Assembly: GCA_002329325.1 (NCBI GenBank)
Contig: DCTX01000014.1
Coordinates: forward strand, 21,391 to 41,348
Source of the DNA: Anaerolineales bacterium UBA1429
Lineage (GTDB): Bacteria; Chloroflexota; Anaerolineae; UBA1429
DNA length: 19,958 nucleotides
Direction: 5' to 3'
Of this stretch, positions 1 through 7,760 are shown piece by piece. The first letter of the stretch is position 1. Each line of letters begins with the position of its first letter. The notes under the pieces are model-generated. The model was not told where the DNA came from and did not search any database. It saw only the letters and a list, made by a program, of their open reading frames with translations. The translations under genes and the position numbers were made by a program.

Positions 1-21
1 GTTCGAATCTCGTCTTCCGCT
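1..21 (+). tRNA. tRNA-Gly, 3' fragment (cut by window edge)
   Basis: The window opens inside a tRNA T-arm. G followed by the loop TTCGAAT (2-8), the 3' T-stem strand CTCGT (9-13), the acceptor strand CTTCCGC (14-20) and a discriminator T (21) are all visible. The acceptor strand would pair with GCGGAAG, the usual 5' end of bacterial tRNA-Gly, and U at position 73 is the bacterial glycine discriminator. The CCA end is not encoded (TCT follows). The anticodon lies outside the window, so the isoacceptor cannot be named. Confidence 0.8.
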
Positions 22-72
22 CTGATCGCAATACATTGGTCGTCCCGATCGCTGGCCCCCTGGCGTGCACGC

Positions 73-106
73 GCCGGTTCGCGGAGCGTCTGTGGGCCGG
101 CTTTTT
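73..106 (+). terminator. possible weak terminator after the tRNA
   Basis: GCCGG (73-77) can pair with CCGGC (97-101) across a 19-nt loop, and five T residues follow (102-106). A separate 10-bp palindrome GCGTGCACGC lies just upstream (63-72). The short stem and long loop make this a weak call; it is placed where a tRNA terminator would be expected. Confidence 0.35.
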
Positions 107-128
107 CTGCGTCTCGCCATGCGCCCGA

Positions 129-170
129 CCTGGCGCTCCCGTTTCGATGCGCCAGGGGCTGTGGTATAAT
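129..170 (+). promoter_or_regulatory. promoter of tig-clpP-clpX with overlapping inverted repeat
   Basis: A consensus -10 box TATAAT (165-170) is preceded by TGG, an extended -10. The -35 region at 17-bp spacing (142-147, TTTCGA) is poor. An 8-bp perfect inverted repeat, CCTGGCGC (129-136) and GCGCCAGG (149-156), spans the -35/spacer region; its arm centres are 20 bp apart, about two helical turns, the geometry of a dimeric repressor site. It does not match CIRCE. There is no T-tract after it, so a terminator reading is unlikely. The regulator is unknown. Confidence 0.7.
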
Positions 171-229
171 ACATGCCAACATGGCGAGGCCGTGGGCGTA
201 GCCTAGTCTTGTCCGAGAAGGAGCATCCC

Positions 230-1621
230 TTGAAAGTTACGACGGAAACTGTGGCCACCCGCGAGGTTATGCTGACCATCGAGCCTGATGAGGAAACGAT
301 GCAGCGCGCCATGCGTCGCGCGGCCCGCGAGCTTTCACGCTACCGGCCCATCGCGGGGTTCCGCCCCGGCAGAGCGCCTTACGGCATGGTCGAGCGCGTC
401 TTTGGGCGCCAGACCATCCTGCACGAAGCCTTGCAGGATATCGCCCCGGATCTCTATAGCGAGGCCATTCGCCAGGCCGATATCCAGCCCTATGAGCAGA
501 CCCTCCTCGATATCGAATCCGAGGAGCCCCTGGTCCTCAAGCTGAACGTGCCCCTGATCCCCCAGGTGACCCTGGGCGACTATAGCGAGCTCGCCATCGA
601 GCCCGCGGCCGAGGTGGTCATCACCGATGAGGATGTGCAGGAGCACCTGGAGATGCTGCGTCGGCAGCACGCCGACATGCAGCCGGTGGAGCGCCCGCTG
701 CAGATGGGCGACCAGTTCACGGCCCTCCTCACCCGCACCGTGGATGGCGAAGTGCTGGAGCGTAACCAGGAGATCGTGATCGACATGACCGAAGCGGTGG
801 AGCCGGCCGGCTTTGCCGAGGCCCTCCTGGGGGCCGTGGTCAACGAGATCCGCGAGTTCAGCCTCACCTTCCCCCAGGATCACGACGACGAGGCTCTGGC
901 CGGCAAGAAGGTGGATTATCGCGTGGCCATCGGCGAGATCCGCGAGGTGCTGCTGCCCGACGTGGATGACGAGTTCGCCAAGACGGTTGGCGATTACGAG
1001 ACGCTGGAGGCGCTCACCAACAGCGTCAGAGACGAGCTGCGCGAAGCCCGCGAAGAGCAGGCCCGTTCCGATGAGCGCCTGCGCGCCTTGAATGCGCTCA
1101 TGGAGCTGGCGCAGATGGAATACCCCGCGGCGGCCCTGGAGCGCGAGATCGATCGCGTGCTCAACCAGCAGACCCGCAGGTTCATGCAGATGGGTTTGAG
1201 CATGGAAGGGTATCTGCGCATACGAGGGATCACCCTGGAGGAGCTGCGCGATGAGGTCCGCGCGGATTGCGAGCGCAACCTGAGGCAGCGGCTGACGCTC
1301 ATCGAGTATGTGCGCAACGAAGGCATCAGCCTGACGCCCGAAGAGGGCAACGAGGCCTTTACTCGCTACACCAATGCCATGGTCGCCGCCTATCGCGATC
1401 AGGCAGCCGAGAGGGTGCGCGAGGAGGTGCAGCACGGCGCCCTGGATATCGCCTATGAAGACGCCTTGCTCTTCAAGGCTTCCCAGCATCTGGCCGACCG
1501 GCTGACCGGCAGGCTCGCCGAGGCTGAGGCCGCCGCCGAGGCCACCGAGGCCGCGACGGAAGAGGCGCCCGAAGCCGGCGCCGAGCCCGAGGAGCAGGGC
1601 GAGACTTCTGCCGAGGAGTAG
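230..1621 (+). CDS. tig: trigger factor, ribosome-associated chaperone and peptidyl-prolyl isomerase
   Basis: Trigger factor binds near the ribosome exit tunnel and shelters nascent chains in the cytoplasm. I start it at TTG 230: AAGGAG (218-223) sits 6 nt upstream and the protein then begins M-KVTTETVATREV like the family. An ATG at 173 in the same frame lies at the expected transcription start and has no ribosome site. The ribosome-binding loop GFRPGRAP is at about residues 43-50, the FKBP-like isomerase domain at about 158-240, and the helical C-terminal arms follow. The 463-residue length is normal to slightly long because of an acidic Ala/Glu-rich tail of about 36 residues. The clpP start lies 39 nt downstream, and tig-clpP-clpX is a widely conserved order. 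Confidence 0.96.
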   Translation: MKVTTETVATREVMLTIEPDEETMQRAMRRAARELSRYRPIAGFRPGRAPYGMVERVFGRQTILHEALQDIAPDLYSEAIRQADIQPYEQTLLDIESEEPLVLKLNVPLIPQVTLGDYSELAIEPAAEVVITDEDVQEHLEMLRRQHADMQPVERPLQMGDQFTALLTRTVDGEVLERNQEIVIDMTEAVEPAGFAEALLGAVVNEIREFSLTFPQDHDDEALAGKKVDYRVAIGEIREVLLPDVDDEFAKTVGDYETLEALTNSVRDELREAREEQARSDERLRALNALMELAQMEYPAAALEREIDRVLNQQTRRFMQMGLSMEGYLRIRGITLEELRDEVRADCERNLRQRLTLIEYVRNEGISLTPEEGNEAFTRYTNAMVAAYRDQAAERVREEVQHGALDIAYEDALLFKASQHLADRLTGRLAEAEAAAEATEAATEEAPEAGAEPEEQGETSAEE

Positions 1622-1622
1622 G

Positions 1623-1641
1623 AAGGGCCTGTCCAGCCCTT
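1623..1641 (+). other. small intercistronic hairpin between tig and clpP
   Basis: AAGGGC (1623-1628) and GCCCTT (1636-1641) form a 6-bp stem with a 7-nt loop directly after the tig stop. It has no T-tract and is followed within a few bases by the clpP ribosome site GGAGGGAGGT (1646-1655). It could be an mRNA processing or stability element; no function can be shown from sequence. Confidence 0.35.
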
Positions 1642-1660
1642 ATCTGGAGGGAGGTAGAGC

Positions 1661-2275
1661 ATGAATTTGAACGCACTGGTCCCGATGGTGATCGAAACGA
1701 CCGGGCGTGGCGAACGAGCCTATGATATCTATTCGCTTCTGCTGCGGGAGCGCATCATCTTCCTCGGCACCCCCATCGACGATCAGATCGCGGGCCTCAT
1801 CGTGGCCCAGATGCTCTACCTCGATCGAGAGGACCCGGAGCGGGAGATCAGCCTATACATCCAGTCGCCGGGCGGCGTCATCTACTCGGGGCTGGCGATC
1901 TATGACACGATGCAGGTGATCCGTGCGCCGGTCTCGACCATTGCCGTGGGGAGCACGGCCAGCATGGGCACGGTGCTCCTGGCGGCGGGCGCGCCGGGGC
2001 GTCGCTTTGCGCTGCCCCACGCCACGATCCACATCCATCAGCCGCTGGGCGGCGCCCGGGGCCAGGCCAGCGACATCCAGATCCAGGCCGAGGAGATCAT
2101 CCGCCTGCGCAAGATGATCAACAACATCCTGGCCCAGCACACCGGCCAGCCGATGGAGCGCATCGAGCGCGATACCGATCGCGACCTCTTTATGGATGCC
2201 GAGCATGCCGTGGAGTATGGCCTGGTTGACGAGGTGATCTCTCCCGCGCGTCTCGCCAAGGAAGAGGAGTCATGA
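1661..2275 (+). CDS. clpP: ATP-dependent Clp protease proteolytic subunit ClpP
   Basis: Serine protease that forms the two-ring tetradecamer and degrades substrates fed by ClpX. The catalytic triad is readable: Ser101 in TASMGT, His126 in HIHQP and Asp175 in DTDRD. The spacings (25 and 49 residues) match E. coli Ser97/His122/Asp171. The oxyanion strand SPGG is at 69-72. Length 204 is typical. A very strong ribosome site GGAGGGAGGT (1646-1655) precedes the ATG. The stop overlaps the clpX start in ATGA, so the two subunits are translationally coupled. Confidence 0.98.
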   Translation: MNLNALVPMVIETTGRGERAYDIYSLLLRERIIFLGTPIDDQIAGLIVAQMLYLDREDPEREISLYIQSPGGVIYSGLAIYDTMQVIRAPVSTIAVGSTASMGTVLLAAGAPGRRFALPHATIHIHQPLGGARGQASDIQIQAEEIIRLRKMINNILAQHTGQPMERIERDTDRDLFMDAEHAVEYGLVDEVISPARLAKEEES

Positions 2276-3534
2276 CCCAGGGACACGAGCGCCCCACCTG
2301 CTCCTTTTGCGGGCAGCCCGAGCATCGCGCCCGGAGGCTGATCTCCGGCCCGAACTCGGTCTATATCTGTGATGGCTGCGTCAATCTGTGCAAGCAGATC
2401 CTGGATGCAGGCCGTGCGGCGCCGGAAAAGCGGGGCCTCACCCGCGAGGATATCCCTTCTCCCCGCGAGATTCATGATGCGCTCTGCCAGTTCGTCATCG
2501 GGCAGGATCGGGCCAAGCGCACCCTGGCCGTGGCCGTCTACAACCACTACAAGCGCGTGCTGGCCGGCATCGAGGACGATGACGATGTGGAGCTGCAAAA
2601 GAGCAACGTCCTCTTGATCGGCCCCACCGGTTGCGGCAAGACGCTCATGGCCCAGACCCTGGCCAAGAGCCTGAACGTCCCCTTCTCGATCTCGGACGCC
2701 ACCTCGCTGACGGAAGCCGGCTATGTGGGCGAGGATGTCGAGAGCATCCTGCTGCGGCTGCTGCACAACGCCGATTTCGACGTCAACCGCGCCTCGCAGG
2801 GCATCATCTATATCGACGAGATCGACAAGATCGCCCGCAAGTCGGGCGATAATCCCTCCATTACCCGGGATGTCTCGGGGGAGGGCGTGCAACAGGCGCT
2901 GCTCAAGATCCTGGAGGGCACGGTGGCCAATGTGCCGCCCCAGGGCGGGCGCAAGCACCCCCACCAGGAGTTCGTCCAGCTCGATACCACCAATATCCTG
3001 TTCATCTGTGGCGGGGCCTTTGATGGGCTGGCCGATGTCGTCCGCAAGCGCACCCGACGCCAGTATGCCATGGGCTTTGGCGCGCGCACCGAGTCGCGCC
3101 ATGATCTCACCGATACCGAGCTGTTGGCTCAGGTGGCGCCGGAGGATCTGCTGCAGTATGGCCTGATCCCCGAGTTTGTCGGGCGCCTGCCCGTCGTGGT
3201 TGCGGTGGATCCCCTGGGCCATGACGAGCTGGTGCGCATCCTGACCGAGCCCAAGAACGCATTGGTGCGCCAGTTCCAGCGGCTGTTCCAGTTGGATAAC
3301 GTGCGCCTCGAGTTCACCGAGGAGGCGCTCCAGGCCGCGGCGCGCGAGGCGGAGCGCAGCAACATGGGCGCCCGCGCCCTGCGCACCATCCTGGAAGAGA
3401 CCCTCAACGATGTGATGTTCGATCTGCCCTCTCACCCCGATATCGATCACTGGATCGTGACGGAGGAGCACATCCGAGGGCGCGCCAGCGGCGTTTCGTT
3501 CTTGAACCGTGATTCGGGCCGGGAGGCTGCCTAG
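2272..3534 (+). CDS. clpX: ATP-dependent Clp protease ATP-binding subunit ClpX
   Basis: AAA+ unfoldase that recognises substrates and threads them into ClpP. The N-terminal zinc-binding domain has C10xxC13 and C33xxC36. Walker A is GPTGCGKT (117-124), Walker B IIYIDEID (178-185), pore loop GYVGED (150-155), RKH loop GGRKH (225-229), and the sensor-2 GAR motif is near 364-366. The ClpP-docking tripeptide, usually IGF or LGF, reads MGF (267-269). Length 420 is typical. The start codon overlaps the clpP stop by 4 nt. The gene ends the operon; a terminator follows 33 nt after the stop. Confidence 0.98.
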   Translation: MTQGHERPTCSFCGQPEHRARRLISGPNSVYICDGCVNLCKQILDAGRAAPEKRGLTREDIPSPREIHDALCQFVIGQDRAKRTLAVAVYNHYKRVLAGIEDDDDVELQKSNVLLIGPTGCGKTLMAQTLAKSLNVPFSISDATSLTEAGYVGEDVESILLRLLHNADFDVNRASQGIIYIDEIDKIARKSGDNPSITRDVSGEGVQQALLKILEGTVANVPPQGGRKHPHQEFVQLDTTNILFICGGAFDGLADVVRKRTRRQYAMGFGARTESRHDLTDTELLAQVAPEDLLQYGLIPEFVGRLPVVVAVDPLGHDELVRILTEPKNALVRQFQRLFQLDNVRLEFTEEALQAAAREAERSNMGARALRTILEETLNDVMFDLPSHPDIDHWIVTEEHIRGRASGVSFLNRDSGREAA

Positions 3535-3566
3535 CCCCAGCCCTGACCGTTGCATTGCGAGCGTAC

Positions 3567-3600
3567 AGGGCGGCTGAAGATTCTTTTTCAGCCGTCCTTT
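3567..3600 (+). terminator. rho-independent terminator of tig-clpP-clpX
   Basis: AGGGCGGCTGAA (3567-3578) pairs with TTCAGCCGTCCT (3587-3598): 12 bp including one G-U, with an 8-nt loop, followed by TTGTTT. It is placed right after clpX and before an independent alaS promoter. Confidence 0.88.
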
Positions 3601-3621
3601 GTTTACTGATTCTGCTTTCTT

Positions 3622-3659
3622 TTGACACTCCCTTACCGATCATATAGAATCGATCGGTA
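3622..3659 (+). promoter_or_regulatory. alaS promoter with palindromic operator-like repeat
   Basis: TTGACA (3622-3627), a 17-bp spacer and TAGAAT (3645-3650) make a near-consensus vegetative promoter; the start site should fall near 3657. A perfect 8-bp inverted repeat, TACCGATC (3634-3641) and GATCGGTA (3652-3659), brackets the -10 box and the expected start. In E. coli, alanyl-tRNA synthetase is reported to repress its own gene by binding a palindrome around its start site, so autoregulation is a reasonable but untested idea here. Confidence 0.85.
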
Positions 3660-3684
3660 CAGACTGGCGCAACAGGAGGCCCTG

Positions 3685-6327
3685 ATGATCAGCAGCGCAG
3701 AGATTCGCTCTCGCTTTTTGCAGTTCTTTGCGGAGCGCGGCCACGCCGTGGTTCCGAGCTCTTCGCTGATCCCAGGCAACGACCCCACGCTCCTCTTTGC
3801 CAACGCCGGCATGGTGCAGTTCAAGGACGTGTTCCTGGGGCAGGAACAACGCCCCTACAGGCGAGCCACCACCGCCCAAAAGTGCATGCGCGTCAGCGGC
3901 AAGCACAACGACCTGGACGCCGTAGGCCCATCGCCCCGGCATCACACCTTCTTTGAGATGCTGGGCAACTTTTCCTTTGGCGACTATTTCAAGGTCGAGG
4001 CCATCGATTTCGCCTGGACCTTTCTGACCGAGGTGCTGGGGCTGGACCCCAACCGGCTCTATCCCACCGTCTACCAGGACGACGACGAGGCGCTGGAGCT
4101 GTGGTGCGCCCGCACCGGGCTCCCCCCCGAGCGCATCACCCGCCTGGGCATGAAGGACAACTTCTGGGAGATGGGCGACACCGGCCCCTGCGGCCCCTGC
4201 TCCGAGATTATCTACGATCGCGGCCCCCAGGCCTGCACGTGCGGCCGCCCCGACTGCAACCTGGCCCACGAGTGCGACCGCTGGATGGAGCTCTGGAACC
4301 TGGTCTTTATGCAGTACGAGAAGCTGCCCAGCGGCGAGATGGTTCCCTTGCCCAAGCCCAGCATCGATACCGGCGCCGGGTTCGAGCGCATCACGTCGGT
4401 CTTGCAGGGCGCCGATAACAACTATGACACCGATCTCTTTATGCCCATCATGCAACGCACCCGCGAGCTGTTGGGCCACGACGAGGCGACGCGCCTGGCG
4501 AACCTGACGGCCTACCGGGTGATCGCCGACCATAGCCGGGCCCTGGCCTTCTTGATCGCCGATGGCGTGCTGCCCGGCAACGAGGGGCGCAGCTACATCG
4601 TGCGCCTGATCTTGCGCCGCGCGGCGCGCTTTGGCCGCTTTCTCGGCTTTCGCGAGCCGTTCCTGGCCGAGACCGCCTCGGTGGTCATCGATACCATGGG
4701 GCACCACTACCGCGAGCTGGAGCAGCGGCGCGCCTTTATCTGCGACGCCATCACCCAAGAGGAGCAGCGCTTCCTGGCCACCCTGGAGCAGGGCCTCGCG
4801 CGGCTGGACGAACTGGCCGAGCAGCTAGGCCAGCGCAGCGAGACGGTGATCCCCGGCGCAGAGGCGTTCCGCCTGTACGATACCTACGGCTTTCCCCTGG
4901 AGCTCACCCGTGACGCGGCCCAGGACCTGGGCCTGACGGTGGATGAGGCAGGCTTTCGCGAGGCCATGGAGGAACAGCGGGCGCGGGGCCGTTCGGCCCA
5001 GCAGTTCGCCCAGGATACCCAGGCCGCCGTATACCGCCAGCTCGACCTGCCCGTTACCGAGTTCCTGGGCTACGAGAGCTGGGAGGCCCCGGCGCGGGTG
5101 CTGGCCATCGTGCGCGGGGGCGCCAGCGTCCAGAGCGCCGCGGCAGGCGAAGAGGTCGAGATCGTCCTGGAGCGCACGCCGTTCTACGGCGAATCGGGCG
5201 GCCAGGTGGGCGATACGGGCGAGCTAACGGCCGAGGGCGTGCGGGTGGAGGTGACCGACGCGGTGCATCCGCTGCCCGGGCTCACGGCCCATCGCGGCAA
5301 GATCGTCTCGGGGCGGCTGGCCGTGGGGGACGAGGTGGCCGCGCAGGTGGATATCGCGCGGCGCCTGGATATCGCCCGCAACCACACGGCCACCCACCTG
5401 CTACACCGCGCGTTGCGCCAGGTGCTGGGTGAGCACGCCGCCCAATCGGGCTCCTTTGTCGGGCCGGATCGGCTGCGTTTTGACTTTGGGCATCTCTCGG
5501 CCCTGACGCCCGAGGAGCTCCTGGCCGTCGAGCGGATCGTGAACGAGCAGATTCGCGCCAACCGCCCCGTTTCGGCCACCGTCATGGCGTATACCGAGGC
5601 GCTGAGCCAGGGGGTGGTAGCCCTGTTTGGCGAAAAGTACGGCGATCAGGTGCGGGTGATCCGCGTCCAGGATTTCACAGCCGAGCTGTGCGGCGGCACC
5701 CATCTGACCGCCACGGGCCAGATCGGCTCCTTTATCATCACCAGCGAGGCCAGCGTGGGCTCGGGCCTGCGACGCATCGAGGCTGTCACAGGCCGGGGCG
5801 CCGACGAATACCGCCGCCATCAGGCCGCGCTGCTGGGCCAGGTGGCCGACGCCCTCTCCGCCCATCCGGATGAGGTGGTGGACAAGGCCCAGGCCCTTGT
5901 GGAGCAGATGCGCCAGCAACGCCGCCTGATCCAGCAATTGCAGGAGCGCCTGGCCGGCAGCCAGGTGGATACCCTGCTGGATGGCGCGCAGACCGTGGAT
6001 GGGATTCGGGTGCTGGCCGCCAAGGTGGATGTGCAGGATGTGGACGCCCTGCGCCAGATGGCCGACCAGTTGCGCGATCGGTTGGGCAGCGCCGTCGTGG
6101 CCCTGGGGGCCGTGATAGACGGGCGCCCGCTGCTGGTGGTGGGCCTGACCGACGATGCCATCCGCCGGGGGCTCAACGCCGGGCAACTCGCCGGCACGGC
6201 CGCGCGGCGCATGGGCGGGGGCGGCGGCGGCCGCGCCAACATGGCCCAGGCCGGCGGCAAGGATGCCGCCCGCCTGCAAGAAGCCCTGGAGACCGTCGTG
6301 AGTATGGTGAGCGAGGCGTTGGGCTAA
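3685..6327 (+). CDS. alaS: alanine--tRNA ligase
   Basis: Charges tRNA-Ala and edits mischarged serine and glycine. The ATG at 3685 is chosen because AGGAGG (3674-3679) is 5 nt upstream and the family N-terminus (SSAEIRSRFLQFFAERGH) follows. The longer in-frame TTG at 3622 coincides with the -35 box and cannot be translated. The class II aminoacylation core is N-terminal, with GPCGPCSE. The editing domain carries SGGQVGD and the metal ligands H567, H571, C669 and H673, almost the same numbers as in E. coli (564, 568, 666, 670). The C-terminal domain ends in the glycine-rich GGGGGGRANMAQAGGKD segment. Length 880 is normal. It has its own promoter and is followed by a 158-nt gap rich in inverted repeats. 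Confidence 0.98.
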   Translation: MISSAEIRSRFLQFFAERGHAVVPSSSLIPGNDPTLLFANAGMVQFKDVFLGQEQRPYRRATTAQKCMRVSGKHNDLDAVGPSPRHHTFFEMLGNFSFGDYFKVEAIDFAWTFLTEVLGLDPNRLYPTVYQDDDEALELWCARTGLPPERITRLGMKDNFWEMGDTGPCGPCSEIIYDRGPQACTCGRPDCNLAHECDRWMELWNLVFMQYEKLPSGEMVPLPKPSIDTGAGFERITSVLQGADNNYDTDLFMPIMQRTRELLGHDEATRLANLTAYRVIADHSRALAFLIADGVLPGNEGRSYIVRLILRRAARFGRFLGFREPFLAETASVVIDTMGHHYRELEQRRAFICDAITQEEQRFLATLEQGLARLDELAEQLGQRSETVIPGAEAFRLYDTYGFPLELTRDAAQDLGLTVDEAGFREAMEEQRARGRSAQQFAQDTQAAVYRQLDLPVTEFLGYESWEAPARVLAIVRGGASVQSAAAGEEVEIVLERTPFYGESGGQVGDTGELTAEGVRVEVTDAVHPLPGLTAHRGKIVSGRLAVGDEVAAQVDIARRLDIARNHTATHLLHRALRQVLGEHAAQSGSFVGPDRLRFDFGHLSALTPEELLAVERIVNEQIRANRPVSATVMAYTEALSQGVVALFGEKYGDQVRVIRVQDFTAELCGGTHLTATGQIGSFIITSEASVGSGLRRIEAVTGRGADEYRRHQAALLGQVADALSAHPDEVVDKAQALVEQMRQQRRLIQQLQERLAGSQVDTLLDGAQTVDGIRVLAAKVDVQDVDALRQMADQLRDRLGSAVVALGAVIDGRPLLVVGLTDDAIRRGLNAGQLAGTAARRMGGGGGGRANMAQAGGKDAARLQEALETVVSMVSEALG

Positions 6328-6347
6328 CGCCGTTATCAAAAGCAAGG

Positions 6348-6443
6348 GGCGCGAGGTCGCCCTTCCGAATCTCGCGCCGAGAGCGCAGAGACCCCTGAGG
6401 GTCGTCGAACCGGTCCTCTCCGCGTCCTTGGCGCTCTCTGCGC
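6348..6443 (+). repeat. nested inverted repeats between alaS and the FtsA-like gene
   Basis: The 158-nt gap holds several interleaved inverted repeats. GGCGCGAG (6348-6355) pairs with CTCGCGCC (6371-6378). GCGCAGAGA (6383-6391) pairs with TCTCTGCGC (6435-6443). GAGAGCGC (6379-6386) can instead pair with GCGCTCTC (6431-6438). There is no T-tract, so it is not a clean terminator. The CTCTCCGCGTCCTTGGCG text resembles the 'ctctgcg' type of dispersed intergenic repeat seen in many genomes. Confidence 0.5.
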
Positions 6444-6485
6444 GGATGGCAGAGCCAATTCTAGGAGCGAGGTTGGAGGATCGCT

Positions 6486-7733
6486 ATGGTCACGCTGCGC
6501 TGGCCGCGCCCGCGTTCGACAGAGCGGGTCGCCATGTCTCACCATACTGTGGTGACATGGGAGAAGGGGCTTGTGCGCACGGCGGTGATCAAGCTCGTGG
6601 AGGGCTCGGCAGAGCTGCTGGGCGTGGCCTCGGCGCCGGTGAACGGCATCGGGCCCGCCAGCCGTCCTGATCCCGATCGCTGGTTCGCTGGTTGCGAGCG
6701 CGCCCTCACCCAGGCTGAGGATATGACCCAGCGCTGGGCCGGGCGCAAGGTCGTGCCCGATCATGTCACCATGGCCATCCCCTCGGCGGTGACCCGCGGC
6801 CTCTCGGTGGTGGACGAGATCCAGCGGCCCAACCCACGCAAGCCGATCGCCGGGGAGGAGCTGGCCGCCCTCCTGCGGCGGGGCTATCGCAAGGCCCAGG
6901 ACCGCCTGGATGTGCGGGCGCGCGGTGGCAGAGAGGATATCGTCTGCGGGGCGCTGGCCTTTCTCAGCCTGGATGGCCGCCCCGTCACCAACCCCGAGGG
7001 CCTGGTGGGCGACCGCCTGCGCCTGAGCCAGTTCCTGTGTCTGGCGCCCGTCGAGTGGATTCGCAGCCTGGAGATCATCGCCGAGCGGCTGGGGCTAGAG
7101 ATCGCGACCATCGTGCCGCACCACATGGCCTATGCCGCCGCCATCGCCGACACCGTGGCGCTCCTTGTGGTGGTGGATGACCGCATGACCACGCTGGATC
7201 TGGTGCGCCAGGGTCGGGTGGAATGGGCCGTGGCCGTCCCCGTGGGCGGCGATGAGCTGATTCAAGAGACGGTGGCCCAGCTCTCGATCCCCGAGCGCCA
7301 GATCGAGGCCCTCTTGCGCGCCTATCGCGCCGGCGAGCTGCGTGAGGATATCGAATCCCTGATGTCCAAGAGCTATTGGGCGGCGTTGCGCCGCTGGATG
7401 TCGGCCCTGTCGGCCCAGGTGCACCGCAACGGCTATGAGCGGTACATGCCCTACCAGATCTATAGCTATGACGTGACGGGCAAGGTGCCCGAGATCGTTC
7501 CGGCGTTGGAGACGCCCTATTGGGAGCAGCGTCTGCCCTTTGGCCGCTGCCCCAAGGTGGATAGCCTGGATGCCAACGGGGGCCGCAACGTGCTCGATTG
7601 CACCTCGCAGGCCACCGGCCCGGCGCATCTTCTGTTGCGCTCCCTGGCCTACTATGTGGCGCGGCTCTATGCGCCGGGGAACGATTTGGATCGCGCCCTC
7701 GTCGATACCATACACTGGCGCCACTCTGCCTAG
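6486..7733 (+). CDS. FtsA/PilM-like actin-fold protein with degenerate nucleotide motif
   Basis: A 415-residue protein that most resembles the FtsA/PilM branch of the actin-like ATPase superfamily. The start at ATG 6486 is supported by GGAGG (6475-6479); the in-frame ATG at 6534 has no ribosome site. Recognisable landmarks are the phosphate-2-like strand VVVDDRMTTLDLV (228-240) and VPVGGDEL (251-258), which parallels VPVGGDH in FtsA and PilM. In true FtsA the first element reads roughly D-I-G-G-G-T-T; here the glycines are replaced by D-R-M, so ATP binding may be weakened or lost. There is no signal peptide or clear membrane segment. The next gene is a membrane protein starting 27 nt later, suggesting the pair forms a membrane-associated assembly, much as PilM pairs with PilN. 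Function is not known. Confidence 0.7.
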   Translation: MVTLRWPRPRSTERVAMSHHTVVTWEKGLVRTAVIKLVEGSAELLGVASAPVNGIGPASRPDPDRWFAGCERALTQAEDMTQRWAGRKVVPDHVTMAIPSAVTRGLSVVDEIQRPNPRKPIAGEELAALLRRGYRKAQDRLDVRARGGREDIVCGALAFLSLDGRPVTNPEGLVGDRLRLSQFLCLAPVEWIRSLEIIAERLGLEIATIVPHHMAYAAAIADTVALLVVVDDRMTTLDLVRQGRVEWAVAVPVGGDELIQETVAQLSIPERQIEALLRAYRAGELREDIESLMSKSYWAALRRWMSALSAQVHRNGYERYMPYQIYSYDVTGKVPEIVPALETPYWEQRLPFGRCPKVDSLDANGGRNVLDCTSQATGPAHLLLRSLAYYVARLYAPGNDLDRALVDTIHWRHSA

Positions 7734-7760
7734 GGCGGCGTGGCTGTCTCAGGAGGTTCC

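Noticed and set aside
129..156. CIRCE (HrcA) operator
   Set aside because: The arms CCTGGCGC/GCGCCAGG and the 12-nt spacer do not match TTAGCACTC-N9-GAGTGCTAA.
2038..3555. Long minus-strand open frame opposite clpP/clpX (505 codons)
   Set aside because: Shadow of GC-rich coding DNA; the + strand encodes unmistakable ClpP and ClpX.
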